This document shows, piece by piece, positions 15,949-23,743 of a stretch of DNA of 37,133 nt. The DNA lies in contig NZMG01000047.1 of the NCBI GenBank assembly GCA_002694465.1, forward strand, positions 1-37,133. Reading direction: 5' to 3'. The DNA is from Flavobacteriaceae bacterium (lineage in GTDB: Bacteria; Bacteroidota; Bacteroidia; Flavobacteriales; Flavobacteriaceae). The notes below the pieces were generated by a model. The model saw nothing but the letters and a program-made list of their open reading frames with translations, did no database searches and was not told where the DNA came from. Position numbers and translations under genes: made by a program. How positions within the stretch are numbered: the stretch's first letter is position 1; each line of letters begins with the position of its first letter.

Positions 15949-16637
15949 TGGATAGAAGACAAGCCTTACGAAATCTTGGTTGGGGAGCTGGAGCCTTAGT
16001 AGCAACACCTACCATAATAAGTATATTACAAAGCTGTAAAGAAGCGGGTCCAACTTTCACCCCAGCTTTTGTTACGCAAGCACAAGGACATGCACTAAAA
16101 AGCATGGTGGATTTAATCATTCCTAATGACGAAGAAATACCTGGTGCAGTGGCCATGGGAGTACATCAATTTATTGATAGTTACTGGAATGAAGTACTGC
16201 CTTCAGATAAAGCTGATATTGAAGATGAATTTTGGGAAGTTTCTTCCTCAAGAGAAAAGCAGTTTGTAAAAAATGCCTTTAATACGTTTGAAGCTGAATT
16301 TAAAGCGACCTTTAATAAAGAATTAGATAAAGGAACGCCAGAAGAATTTGATCAAATGCTAGCGAAGTACTTAAAAACACCTAAAGAAACACAAATAGAA
16401 TATGGTAGAAAGTATGGGGAGTTTTTAGAAGCAAGTAAAACAGATCCTGCTGCTACTTTTGATAAAGATGCCCAGTTGTTTTATTTAACCTCTTCCATTA
16501 GAGGATTAACGGTTTGGGGATGGAAGACAAGTGAAGAGATTGGTAAAAATGTACTTTGGTACGACCCGGTTCCGGGGCAACAAAAAGGATGTATTCCTTT
16601 AAGCGAAGCAGGAAACGGAAAAGCCATGGCTTTATAA
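15948..16637 (+). CDS. Gluconate 2-dehydrogenase subunit 3-like protein (small subunit and Tat escort)
   Basis: 229 residues. The N-terminus MDRRQALRNLGWGAG has the twin arginine of a Tat signal, and the hydrophobic core ends at LQSC (Cys30), so the protein may also be lipid-anchored. Family landmarks follow: IIPNDEEIPGAVAMGVHQFID (about 57-77, the pattern IIPxx-xPGAxxxGVxxFID). The ATG shares a base with the stop of the GMC gene (TAATG). In related dehydrogenases the small subunit is needed for folding and export of the catalytic subunit; that role is carried over by analogy. The next gene follows after 10 bp. Confidence 0.88.
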   Translation: MDRRQALRNLGWGAGALVATPTIISILQSCKEAGPTFTPAFVTQAQGHALKSMVDLIIPNDEEIPGAVAMGVHQFIDSYWNEVLPSDKADIEDEFWEVSSSREKQFVKNAFNTFEAEFKATFNKELDKGTPEEFDQMLAKYLKTPKETQIEYGRKYGEFLEASKTDPAATFDKDAQLFYLTSSIRGLTVWGWKTSEEIGKNVLWYDPVPGQQKGCIPLSEAGNGKAMAL

Positions 16638-16647
16638 ATTTAAAGAA

Positions 16648-17583
16648 ATGAACCGTAGAAAATTTATACAAAAGGGAGCCTTAACAGGTTCCCTTTTTAC
16701 ATTAGGAGGAAGTGTTTTGGCTACTGAATTGTTTTCAATAAAGACTCAATTTATAACTGAAAAACATTCATTTAATTTAAAATATGCTCCTCATGATGGG
16801 ATGTTTAAAGCTCATGCTGGGGAAGATATTATTGCTCAGTTAGAGTTTATGGCAGCACAAGGGTTTACTGCTTTTGAAGATAATGAAATGCGAAACCGCC
16901 CTATGGAAGAACAAAACCGAATAGCTTCAAAAATGGGGCAATTAGGTATGGAAATGGGCGTTTTTGTGGCGCACAAGATTTATTGGAAAGAGCCTAATTT
17001 GGCCAGTGGGAAACAAGAATGGCGAGACGAGTTTCTTCAGTATATAAAAGACGCGGTTGAGGTAGCAAAAAGAGTAAATGCTAAATGGATGACTGTAGTC
17101 CCGGGGCATGTAGATTTGCACTTGGACAATGATTTTCAAACAGCCAATGTGGTTGAAACTTTAAAGCGGGCAAGCGATATTTTGGAGCCCCATAATTTAA
17201 CCATGGTTTTAGAGCCACTTAATTTTAGGAATCATCCGGGTTTGTTTTTAAACGAATCTCCACAAGCTTTTCAAATTTGTAAAGCAGTGGATAGCCCTTC
17301 TTGTAAAATACTTTTTGATATTTACCACCAGCAAATTCAAGAAGGAAACTTACTACCTAATATTGAGGCTTGTTGGGATGAGATTGCTTATTTTCAAATA
17401 GGGGATAACCCAGGAAGAAATGAACCCACCACAGGAGAAATTAATTATAAAAATGTATTTAAATACATTTATGAAAAAGGATATAATGGTATTTTAGGAA
17501 TGGAACACGGGAATTCGGTTTCTGGAAAAGAAGGCGAGCAAAAAGTCATTGATGCCTATAAAAAAATGGATGATTTTTTATAA
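16648..17583 (+). CDS. Tat-exported hydroxypyruvate isomerase-like TIM barrel
   Basis: 311 residues. The N-terminus MNRRKFIQKGALTGSLFTLG is a twin-arginine signal. The barrel follows the Hyi-type pattern: LKYAPHDGMF (44-53), E189 (VLEPLNF), D224 and H227 (FDIYHQQ), Q250 (YFQIGDNPGRNEP) and E286 (GMEHG), matching the expected metal and catalytic positions. Real hydroxypyruvate isomerases are cytosolic, so an exported copy beside a periplasmic sugar dehydrogenase more likely acts on an oxidised sugar. Third gene of the rightward operon. It faces the azurin gene with a 38-bp gap in which no terminator hairpin was seen. Confidence 0.85.
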   Translation: MNRRKFIQKGALTGSLFTLGGSVLATELFSIKTQFITEKHSFNLKYAPHDGMFKAHAGEDIIAQLEFMAAQGFTAFEDNEMRNRPMEEQNRIASKMGQLGMEMGVFVAHKIYWKEPNLASGKQEWRDEFLQYIKDAVEVAKRVNAKWMTVVPGHVDLHLDNDFQTANVVETLKRASDILEPHNLTMVLEPLNFRNHPGLFLNESPQAFQICKAVDSPSCKILFDIYHQQIQEGNLLPNIEACWDEIAYFQIGDNPGRNEPTTGEINYKNVFKYIYEKGYNGILGMEHGNSVSGKEGEQKVIDAYKKMDDFL

Positions 17584-17621
17584 AACCACCCATTTTCAAA
17601 TTATGGCAAAAATAAATCGAG

Positions 17622-18134
17622 TTATTCTACTATAAATTTTCCTTTCATCATAGCAACATGCCCCGGAAAGCTACAGATAAAGTCATAAGTTCCTGCCGCA
17701 GGTGCCGTAAAAGTTATACTTGTAGATTCACCTCCACCCAACATTTTTGTATGAGCGATAACCTCTTTCCCATCTTCAGGAATCCAATCGGCTGCTTCAC
17801 CAGCATCTGAAGCCTTTATTCCAAATTCTTGCATATTTACACCCTGCATTAACAATACAAAGTTATGCCCCATCACTTTTTTATCTAATTTCCCTACATG
17901 TCGAAGGGTTAAAGTAACTTCTTGCCCTGCCTTTACTTTAATTTCATTTTTATCGTATTGCATCATGTCGTTTCCAGTAAGTGCTACATTTACTGTATTT
18001 GCATCTTCAACTTTTTCGGTTTTTTGAGTCCCAATTTTCATAGTCTCTTTATCCTCTTTCTTTTCTTCTTTTCCACCACAACTTATAAAAAGGCTTAAGG
18101 AAACTAAGATTAGTAATGACATTATTTTTTTCAT
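17622..18134 (-). CDS. Azurin (blue copper protein), lipoprotein form
   Basis: 170 residues. Lipobox FISC (Cys19) is followed by a Lys/Glu-rich linker to about residue 45 and a cupredoxin domain. The type 1 copper ligands are all present: H90 (MGHNFVL), C154, H159 and M163 (CSFPGHVAMM), with the usual Cys-x4-His-x3-Met spacing. The protein would carry single electrons in the periplasm, tethered to a membrane. It lies 4 bp downstream of the YheT-type hydrolase gene, so it is probably co-transcribed with it. It ends opposite the sugar-dehydrogenase operon and could accept electrons from that enzyme, which has no cytochrome partner here. Confidence 0.93.
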   Translation of the reverse strand: MKKIMSLLILVSLSLFISCGGKEEKKEDKETMKIGTQKTEKVEDANTVNVALTGNDMMQYDKNEIKVKAGQEVTLTLRHVGKLDKKVMGHNFVLLMQGVNMQEFGIKASDAGEAADWIPEDGKEVIAHTKMLGGGESTSITFTAPAAGTYDFICSFPGHVAMMKGKFIVE

Positions 18135-18138
18135 AGTT

Positions 18139-19098
18139 CTATTTTTTGGTTAAAAATTGAAGTGTTCGTTCTTCGCTATAATAGGTTTCATCAGTTTTAT
18201 GAAACCCAACATGGCCTCCATGTTTTGGAGTTTCAAGATAAATGTTTTTCGACTTTTCCGCAAGCGAAATGGGATAACAATTTTGTGATAAAAAACTATC
18301 GTTTTGTGCATTCAGAATTAAAACAGGAATATCAATTTCTGGTAAAAACTGTAGACTACTATTTTTTTCATAATAGTCGAAAGCGTCTTTAAATCCGTGA
18401 GCAGGCGCCGTGTAGATGTCGTCAAACGTTTTGAGACTTTTAATTTTTTTGTAATCGGAAACACTCATCAATTCTGGAAATTGCTTCATTTTTAACTTGT
18501 ATTTCTTTCGTAAATCGAATAAAAATGATGTGCGATATACCCAATTATTCCAAAGGGAAAGTTGTTCTAAGGAACCTTTTAAGCTCAATGGAGCAGAAAT
18601 AGCTACCCCAACCACAATTTCTTTAGGCACCTGGGTTCGTTCTCCTAAATATTTTAAAAGTAAATTCCCGCCCAAGCTAAAACCCACTAAAGCTATTTCA
18701 GCATAACTATTTTTCTCCAGAAGGTGGTTTACAATTGCCTCCAAATCGTCTGTTTTACCAGCGTTATACGATTGATAACTACGATTGGTTTCACCACTGC
18801 ACCCACGATAATTTACGGCGCAGGTGTCCCATCCGTTTTTACACAATACGTTTGCTTGACCCCGCATGTATGTGCGTTGAGCGTTCCCCTCCAGGCCGTG
18901 AAGAATGATGGCAATTTTATTTGTAGGCTTCTCTGAAAAAGCAAAATCTAAATCCATAAAATCACCATCCTCCAATTGAAGCCGTTCCCTTTGTTGAACG
19001 AGCTTTGGAGCGGTTCTTAATTTCGCAGAATAAATGGTAGAAAAATGCCCATTTTTAAAAAGTCCTTTAGGAAAATACTGCGAAGAAACTAAGGGCAT
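18139..19098 (-). CDS. YheT-type alpha/beta hydrolase
   Basis: 319 residues, no signal peptide. Oxyanion region LHGLEGNAQRTYMRG (66-80) and AVNYRGCSGETN (94-105). The nucleophile elbow is GFSLGGN (139-145) with Ser141, the acid likely D267 (NAQNDSFL) and the base H296 (GGHVGFH). This matches the E. coli YheT / ABHD1-3 family, for which the natural substrate is poorly defined (esterase or lipase-like). It starts at an ATG 62 bp from the divergent thioesterase gene and is followed at 4 bp by azurin. The link to azurin is positional only. Confidence 0.88.
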   Translation of the reverse strand: MPLVSSQYFPKGLFKNGHFSTIYSAKLRTAPKLVQQRERLQLEDGDFMDLDFAFSEKPTNKIAIILHGLEGNAQRTYMRGQANVLCKNGWDTCAVNYRGCSGETNRSYQSYNAGKTDDLEAIVNHLLEKNSYAEIALVGFSLGGNLLLKYLGERTQVPKEIVVGVAISAPLSLKGSLEQLSLWNNWVYRTSFLFDLRKKYKLKMKQFPELMSVSDYKKIKSLKTFDDIYTAPAHGFKDAFDYYEKNSSLQFLPEIDIPVLILNAQNDSFLSQNCYPISLAEKSKNIYLETPKHGGHVGFHKTDETYYSEERTLQFLTKK

Positions 19099-19160
19099 TT
19101 ATAATATATTTATGATTATTTGGTTTAAAAGAGCCTTAAATTTACGGCAAAAATTAGAAC

Positions 19161-19634
19161 GTGTATACAAAACTATTTGAAATACGATGGAGCGATGTGG
19201 ATGCCAACCTTCATTTAAGAAACAGTGCCTATATAGATTATATGAGCCATACCCGCATGAGTTATTTTAACGAAAAGGGATTTGGTCAAAAGCGATTATA
19301 CAAAATGCATTTGGGACCTGTTGCGCTCTATGAACATATGTATTATTTTAAAGAGGTTTTCCCTGGTAAGCCGATACAAGTTTCCATTCAGTTAAATGGA
19401 ATTTCGGAAAAAGGGACGTTCTTTTCTTTTGTCCATAATTTTTACAATCAAGAGGGTAAAAATCTTGCACGATGCGAAATGCTTGGTGCTTGGATAGATT
19501 TAGAAACACGAAAATTGGCAGATCCCCCTCAAGATATTTGGGAATTTTTGGACGGAATGGATAAAACCGAAGATTTTAAAATTCTTACCAAAGAAGATAC
19601 CCGTAAATTTCAGCAACACCCTAAGGATTTATAA
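19161..19634 (+). CDS. Hotdog-fold acyl-CoA thioesterase
   Basis: 157 residues from a GTG at 19161. That start is needed because the family core RWSDVDANLHLRNSAYIDYM begins at residue 9 and no ATG lies between. This core is the 4HBT/YbgC-like active-site segment (D12-D14 region and H18), with HLRN where many homologues have HVNN. It would hydrolyse acyl-CoA or acyl-ACP thioesters; chain length cannot be read. The last 14 bases overlap the convergent DMT transporter gene, leaving no room for a terminator. Confidence 0.85.
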   Translation: MYTKLFEIRWSDVDANLHLRNSAYIDYMSHTRMSYFNEKGFGQKRLYKMHLGPVALYEHMYYFKEVFPGKPIQVSIQLNGISEKGTFFSFVHNFYNQEGKNLARCEMLGAWIDLETRKLADPPQDIWEFLDGMDKTEDFKILTKEDTRKFQQHPKDL

Positions 19635-20523
19635 CTTTCGCTTTAGGTTTTCTAGTAGAGAGAAATACTCCTGTAAAAATTAAAACAGCGGCGATCAATC
19701 GTAATGGCGTTAAGGAATCTGCACCAACAAGTAGGGCAAATATGGTTGCTACCACAGGTTGTAGATACATAAAAACACCAATGGTTGAAGGGCTAAGTTG
19801 TTTTAAGGCGTAAATATTAAAAAGATAGGTTAGGAAGGTTGTACCTACTACTACAAAAATTAGTTTTGCAATTTGCGAAATTTGAAGGGTTGCCCAGGAA
19901 ACTTCCATAAATTCCGAAACACCAATTGGGAGGTTTATTATTAGTGCAAAAAGGAAAAAGAACTTCATTAAGGTGATGGAACTGTATTTACCAACGAGGG
20001 GCTTCACTAAAATTAAATACACCGAATAAGATGCTGCATTCACTACAAAAAAGAAGTTTCCTAACGGAATGTTTGGAGCATTGGGTTGTGTTTTTGCGCC
20101 AAATAGAATTAGCGTTAGTACCCCGATAATACCTAAAGAAATACCAATAGATTTTAACCACGTTATCCGTTCTTTTAAAAAAATAGCAGAAAGAATCAAT
20201 AAAAGTACTGGGGCAGCAGTAATAACAACCGAACTATTTACTGGAGTGGATAATTCTAATCCTTTAAAAAACATATTCATGTTAAGAACCATTCCAAAAA
20301 ATGCACAGGCAATAATGGTAAAGAGGTCTTTTTTGTCGATTTTTTCGGAAGGATAAAAAACACTTATAGCCCAAAATAAAACGGCAGCCCCTCCTACGCG
20401 CAATAGTATAAAACCAAAGGGTCCAATGATATCTGGCATTAATCCCTTTGCAATGGTATGGTTTATCCCATAAATTGTACTGGCTGCTGTTGCGGCTAAT
20501 AGTGCCCAAGCACGAGCGTTCAT
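19621..20523 (-). CDS. EamA/DMT-family transporter
   Basis: 300 residues with about ten hydrophobic segments arranged as two EamA repeats (roughly 1-135 and 150-290). Typical pieces are STIYGINHTIAKGLMPDIIGP near the start and FMYLQPVVATIFALL in the second repeat (about 247-261). Drug/metabolite superfamily members export amino acids or other small metabolites; the substrate is unknown. The start ATG overlaps the stop of the ArsC-like gene by 4 bases. Last gene of a three-gene operon (DUF3298 lipoprotein, ArsC-like, EamA). Confidence 0.9.
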   Translation of the reverse strand: MNARAWALLAATAASTIYGINHTIAKGLMPDIIGPFGFILLRVGGAAVLFWAISVFYPSEKIDKKDLFTIIACAFFGMVLNMNMFFKGLELSTPVNSSVVITAAPVLLLILSAIFLKERITWLKSIGISLGIIGVLTLILFGAKTQPNAPNIPLGNFFFVVNAASYSVYLILVKPLVGKYSSITLMKFFFLFALIINLPIGVSEFMEVSWATLQISQIAKLIFVVVGTTFLTYLFNIYALKQLSPSTIGVFMYLQPVVATIFALLVGADSLTPLRLIAAVLIFTGVFLSTRKPKAKVINP

Positions 20524-20876
20524 GAGTTGTGTATAGATTCTTTGGCTGCGGCAACCGTTTTTTTGCTGTTTCCAATAAAAATGTTATTTCCATTCACAAT
20601 TACGGGACGACTTAAAAAGGTATAGTGTTCCAAAATGAATCGTTTGTAATCTTCTTCAGTTAGGGTTTCGTTTTTAAGATTTCGTTCTTTATAAAGATTC
20701 GCTCTTCGACTAAAAAGCGCTTCATAACTTCCTGCTAATTTTTTTAACGCTTCAAGTTGTTTTACGGTAAGCTCTTCTTTTTTGATATCCTGCAGCACAA
20801 AATCTGAAGGAAGATTAAGTTCTTTTATAATTCTTACACAAGTGCTACAAGTAGAAACGTGGTAGATTTTTTTCAT
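20520..20876 (-). CDS. ArsC/Spx-family thioredoxin-fold protein
   Basis: 118 residues. The N-terminus YHVSTCSTCVRIIKEL places a CxxC pair (C10, C13) in the thioredoxin-fold position, and the C-terminal part has the family segment LSRPVIVNGNNIFIG (about 88-102). Members are annotated as arsenate reductases or Spx-like regulators. Nothing else here relates to arsenic (no arsR, acr3 or arsB), so a general redox or regulatory role is just as likely. It overlaps both operon neighbours by 4 bases (ATGA on both sides). Confidence 0.85.
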   Translation of the reverse strand: MKKIYHVSTCSTCVRIIKELNLPSDFVLQDIKKEELTVKQLEALKKLAGSYEALFSRRANLYKERNLKNETLTEEDYKRFILEHYTFLSRPVIVNGNNIFIGNSKKTVAAAKESIHNS

Positions 20877-21634
20877 GGGAAATAAGTGTTAGACAGATAA
20901 GGTTTGGCTTCTTTTAAAGGGATTTCAAAAATAATAGGCCCTTCGGCATAACTTGCTATATCGTATGGGTTATAAATAAAAATGATATTTTTCTTTGAAA
21001 TACCTATGGTTTCAGGAAGGGAAAATGTGTCGTCTTCGAACCAAAACCCGGTATAATTAATAGATTCATTTTCTGGAATTTTGTATTCCTTTCTGAAGGC
21101 TTTTTCAGCAAGCTTTAAAAACCCTTTTTCATCTTCAAATAATTCGCTTACGGTAATTTCTTCGCCTGTTTCTTTGTCAATATTTTTAAAATGCGTACTT
21201 CCGTAGCCGTGTGCACCTCCTGTAAAAAGATAGCTTTGTAGCTGAAGACAAAGGATATTTTCGTTTTCAAACATTTCTGAAACAGTTACCTCAGCTTCAT
21301 ACTGCATGTTGTATTCAAATTCATTTTTATGGTCTCTGTAGGCTATTATAAATTGACGTGCTGCTTCTTCAATTGATTTGGCTGAAGGCCTATCATCTTC
21401 TCCTAAGAAAAGTGACTTTATAATATACGACTCAATTTGGGAGTTAATTTTTAAAGCAGTTGCTTCATCCCCCTCAACTTTTATATAATCGATGGTAATT
21501 TTTGAACAAGAATCGTTTTCACAGATTTTTAAATCACTTTCTGTAAAACTTTCAGATGAAAATGATATGGTTGAAGCTTTTTTACATCCTACTAAAACGA
21601 TGAGACTTAATAAAAAGAATAGGCGTAATTTCAT
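20873..21634 (-). CDS. DUF3298/DUF4163-type lipoprotein
   Basis: 253 residues from the ATG at 21634. This start opens a clean lipoprotein signal (MKLRLFFLLSLIVLVGC). A TTG-initiated extension to 21649 would run through the -7 element and is rejected. After the lipobox (LVGC) comes a mixed alpha/beta region with YNMQYEAEVTVSEMFEN and LQSYLFTGGAHGYGST, then the typical DUF3298 part with DKETGEEITVSELFED and a final YDIASYAEGPIIFEIPL. Such proteins resemble RsiV-like anti-sigma ectodomains and lysozyme-binding modules, but this copy is a plain lipoprotein of unknown function. First gene of the operon with ArsC-like and EamA. Confidence 0.82.
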   Translation of the reverse strand: MKLRLFFLLSLIVLVGCKKASTISFSSESFTESDLKICENDSCSKITIDYIKVEGDEATALKINSQIESYIIKSLFLGEDDRPSAKSIEEAARQFIIAYRDHKNEFEYNMQYEAEVTVSEMFENENILCLQLQSYLFTGGAHGYGSTHFKNIDKETGEEITVSELFEDEKGFLKLAEKAFRKEYKIPENESINYTGFWFEDDTFSLPETIGISKKNIIFIYNPYDIASYAEGPIIFEIPLKEAKPYLSNTYFP

Positions 21635-21638
21635 GATA

Positions 21639-21646
21639 CAAAAGTA
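21639..21646 (-). promoter_or_regulatory. -7 promoter element (TACTTTTG) for the DUF3298-ArsC-EamA operon
   Basis: The bottom strand reads TACTTTTG, an exact TAnnTTTG match, only 4 bases from the ATG at 21634. If used, the transcript would be nearly leaderless. Confidence 0.4.
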
Positions 21647-21675
21647 CAAAGTTTTTATAATGATAAGGGAAAGCG

Positions 21676-21683
21676 TACTTTTG
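21676..21683 (+). promoter_or_regulatory. -7 promoter element (TACTTTTG) for the trans-sulfuration enzyme
   Basis: Exact TAnnTTTG match 19 bp before the ATG at 21703, giving a leader of roughly 14 bases. That is too short for a SAM riboswitch. Confidence 0.5.
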
Positions 21684-21702
21684 TTTCTTCAAAAATTGAT
21701 TT

Positions 21703-22842
21703 ATGAAATTTAACACTAAAACTATACACGGAGGACAGGAACATGACAAGGCCTATGGAGCGGTTATGCCTCCCATTTATCAAACTTCTACCTATGCCCA
21801 ATCTACTCCTGGGGAACATAAAGGGTATGAGTACTCTAGAACGCACAACCCAACTCGAAATGCTTTAGAAAATTCCTTCGCAAGTATCGAAAATGGAAAT
21901 TACGGGTTGGCTTTTGGAAGTGGATTGGCTGCTATCGATGCAGTTATTAAATTATTGAAGCCTGGCGATGAAGTCATCTCTACAAATGACCTTTATGGAG
22001 GAAGTTACCGCCTTTTCACTAAAGTTTTTGAAGGGTTTGGTGTAAAGTTTCATTTTATAGGAATGCAAAATGCTTCAAATATTGAAGCATATGTAAATGC
22101 AAATACAAAATTGATCTGGGTTGAAACCCCTACCAATCCAATGATGAACATCATTGATATTAAAGCTTGTGCTACCATTGCAAAAAAGCACAATCTCCTA
22201 TTGGCAGTGGACAATACTTTTGCTACACCTTATTTGCAACAACCGCTTGATTTGGGAGCCGATATTGTGATGCACAGTGCCACAAAATATCTTGGAGGGC
22301 ACAGTGATGTGGTCATGGGAGCATTGGTAGTAAAGGATAAAGAATTAGCAGAAAGATTATATTTTATTCAAAATGCGAGTGGAGCCATATGTGGACCACA
22401 AGATAGCTTTTTAGTATTACGCGGTATTAAAACACTTCATGTTAGAATGCAACGCCATTGTGAAAATGGTAAACATATTGCAGAATATCTGGTAAATCAC
22501 CCTAGAATTGAAAAAGTGTATTGGCCAGGTTTTGAAAACCACCCAAACCACGAAATTGCTAAATCTCAAATGAAGGATTTTGGTGGAATGATATCTTTTG
22601 TAACCAAAGGGAATAGTTTTGAAGAAGCTATAAAAATAGTAGAAAAACTAAAAGTGTTTACCCTTGCCGAAAGTTTGGGAGGCGTAGAAAGTTTAGCCGG
22701 TCATCCTGCAAGTATGACCCATGCAAGTATTCCAAAAGAGGAACGAGAAAAAACAGGTGTCGTGGATTCCTTAATTCGATTAAGCGTAGGGATTGAAGAC
22801 ATAGATGATCTCATAGCCGATTTAAAACAGGCAATTGGATAA
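21703..22842 (+). CDS. Cystathionine gamma-synthase/lyase-type PLP enzyme
   Basis: 379 residues, Cys/Met metabolism PLP-dependent family, cytosolic. Landmarks: YSRTHNPTRNALE (44-56), FGSGLAAIDAV (71-81), ETPTNPMM (141-148) and the PLP lysine K195 in HSATKYLGGHSD. The position that is Cys in methionine gamma-lyase (YGC) is Gly100 here (DLYGGSYRLF), and GGVESLAGHPASMTHA is present. The protein therefore looks like cystathionine gamma-synthase or gamma-lyase rather than methionine gamma-lyase; the two cannot be separated by eye. Monocistronic, with an exact -7 element in front and a strong terminator right after the stop. Confidence 0.9.
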   Translation: MKFNTKTIHGGQEHDKAYGAVMPPIYQTSTYAQSTPGEHKGYEYSRTHNPTRNALENSFASIENGNYGLAFGSGLAAIDAVIKLLKPGDEVISTNDLYGGSYRLFTKVFEGFGVKFHFIGMQNASNIEAYVNANTKLIWVETPTNPMMNIIDIKACATIAKKHNLLLAVDNTFATPYLQQPLDLGADIVMHSATKYLGGHSDVVMGALVVKDKELAERLYFIQNASGAICGPQDSFLVLRGIKTLHVRMQRHCENGKHIAEYLVNHPRIEKVYWPGFENHPNHEIAKSQMKDFGGMISFVTKGNSFEEAIKIVEKLKVFTLAESLGGVESLAGHPASMTHASIPKEEREKTGVVDSLIRLSVGIEDIDDLIADLKQAIG

Positions 22843-22843
22843 T

Positions 22844-22875
22844 AAAAAAGGCACCACATTAGGTGCCTTTTTTAT
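22844..22875 (+). terminator. Intrinsic terminator after the trans-sulfuration enzyme
   Basis: Stem AAAAAAGGCACC (22844-22855) pairs with GGTGCCTTTTTT (22862-22873) around a 6-base loop, with T-run included. It begins one base after the stop codon and works in both directions, so it also serves the convergent outer-membrane protein gene. Confidence 0.9.
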
Positions 22876-22893
22876 AATATTCTATTCAATTAT

Positions 22894-23715
22894 TTAATCT
22901 AAGTAATAAATATAGCCCACATTGAGCCAAAAGATCCAGTCATTGGCTTTGTTTTCTGGAACAGGAACACCATTTCCTTCACCTAGGGATTGTTCGTTAA
23001 ATTCTTCTTGAGGGTTTAAACCATCTACCCAATTGGAAAAATAGTACTGCCATCTGGCGTCCAGCATTAGGTCGCTTAAAGGGCCTAATTTATAACGTAT
23101 CCCGGCACTCATTACAATACTCCATGTGGAGTCACCTTCCTGTTGGAATGAATTATAGTACTTAATAGGAGTCGTGATAGGAGTATTTAGTGCTCCTAAG
23201 TCACTATACACTTCAGGATCAAAACTTACCCAATGCACTCCAAAACTTCCAAATGGAGCTATTTTATAGGATCCTGCCGCAAAGTCACGGATACTTAAAG
23301 GGAAAAATTCTAATTGCGCACCAATATCAAATACCGTAGAAGAACCTTTCATAGCTCTCAATTGATCTGCTGTAATTCCTGTTCTATCGGGATCTACCCA
23401 TTTCCCTAAATGCTCAAAATTAGTTTTGTGATAATCTATTTCACTACGTATTTTAAAGTGGTCATTAAAATAGGTGTCTTTGGTATAACAGTTACAATCT
23501 GCTCTATACGAGAAATTAATGTAATGAACAATTCCAACTCCAAAACCTACATTACCAATGTTAGTTTCAAAATCATTTCTTACACCAAAATCTGAGTAGA
23601 AAACAACGGGTCCTGTGATGACTCCTATCTCATGGGAGAAGCCAAATTGGCTATAAACTTCTTGCCTTATAAGCGCAAAAAATAAAAATACCAATAGCAA
23701 AATTCTGGTATTCAT
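22894..23715 (-). CDS. Outer-membrane beta-barrel-like protein of unknown function
   Basis: 273 residues. Signal peptide 1-22 (ends VYSQ), then a chain of aromatic, alternating segments typical of a small outer-membrane barrel, e.g. GFSHEIGVITGPVVFYSDFG near the start and a terminal strand WIFWLNVGYIYYLD with an aromatic close to the C-terminus. An unusual Cys pair occurs in RADCNCYTKDTYFNDHF. I associate this sequence type with a conserved Flavobacteria family (possibly the one called THC0290_0291), but that is from memory and uncertain. Single gene, with a -7 element 29 bp upstream and the shared terminator downstream. Confidence 0.75.
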   Translation of the reverse strand: MNTRILLLVFLFFALIRQEVYSQFGFSHEIGVITGPVVFYSDFGVRNDFETNIGNVGFGVGIVHYINFSYRADCNCYTKDTYFNDHFKIRSEIDYHKTNFEHLGKWVDPDRTGITADQLRAMKGSSTVFDIGAQLEFFPLSIRDFAAGSYKIAPFGSFGVHWVSFDPEVYSDLGALNTPITTPIKYYNSFQQEGDSTWSIVMSAGIRYKLGPLSDLMLDARWQYYFSNWVDGLNPQEEFNEQSLGEGNGVPVPENKANDWIFWLNVGYIYYLD

Positions 23716-23743
23716 TGTAATTTAGGTTTAGATTGAGACGTAA

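Noticed and set aside
20520..20876. Arsenic resistance operon
   Set aside because: Only an ArsC/Spx-like protein is present; no arsR, arsenite exporter or other ars gene accompanies it.
21635..21702. SAM riboswitch in front of the trans-sulfuration gene
   Set aside because: The whole divergent spacer is 68 bp and the predicted leader only about 14 bases, too short for a known SAM aptamer.
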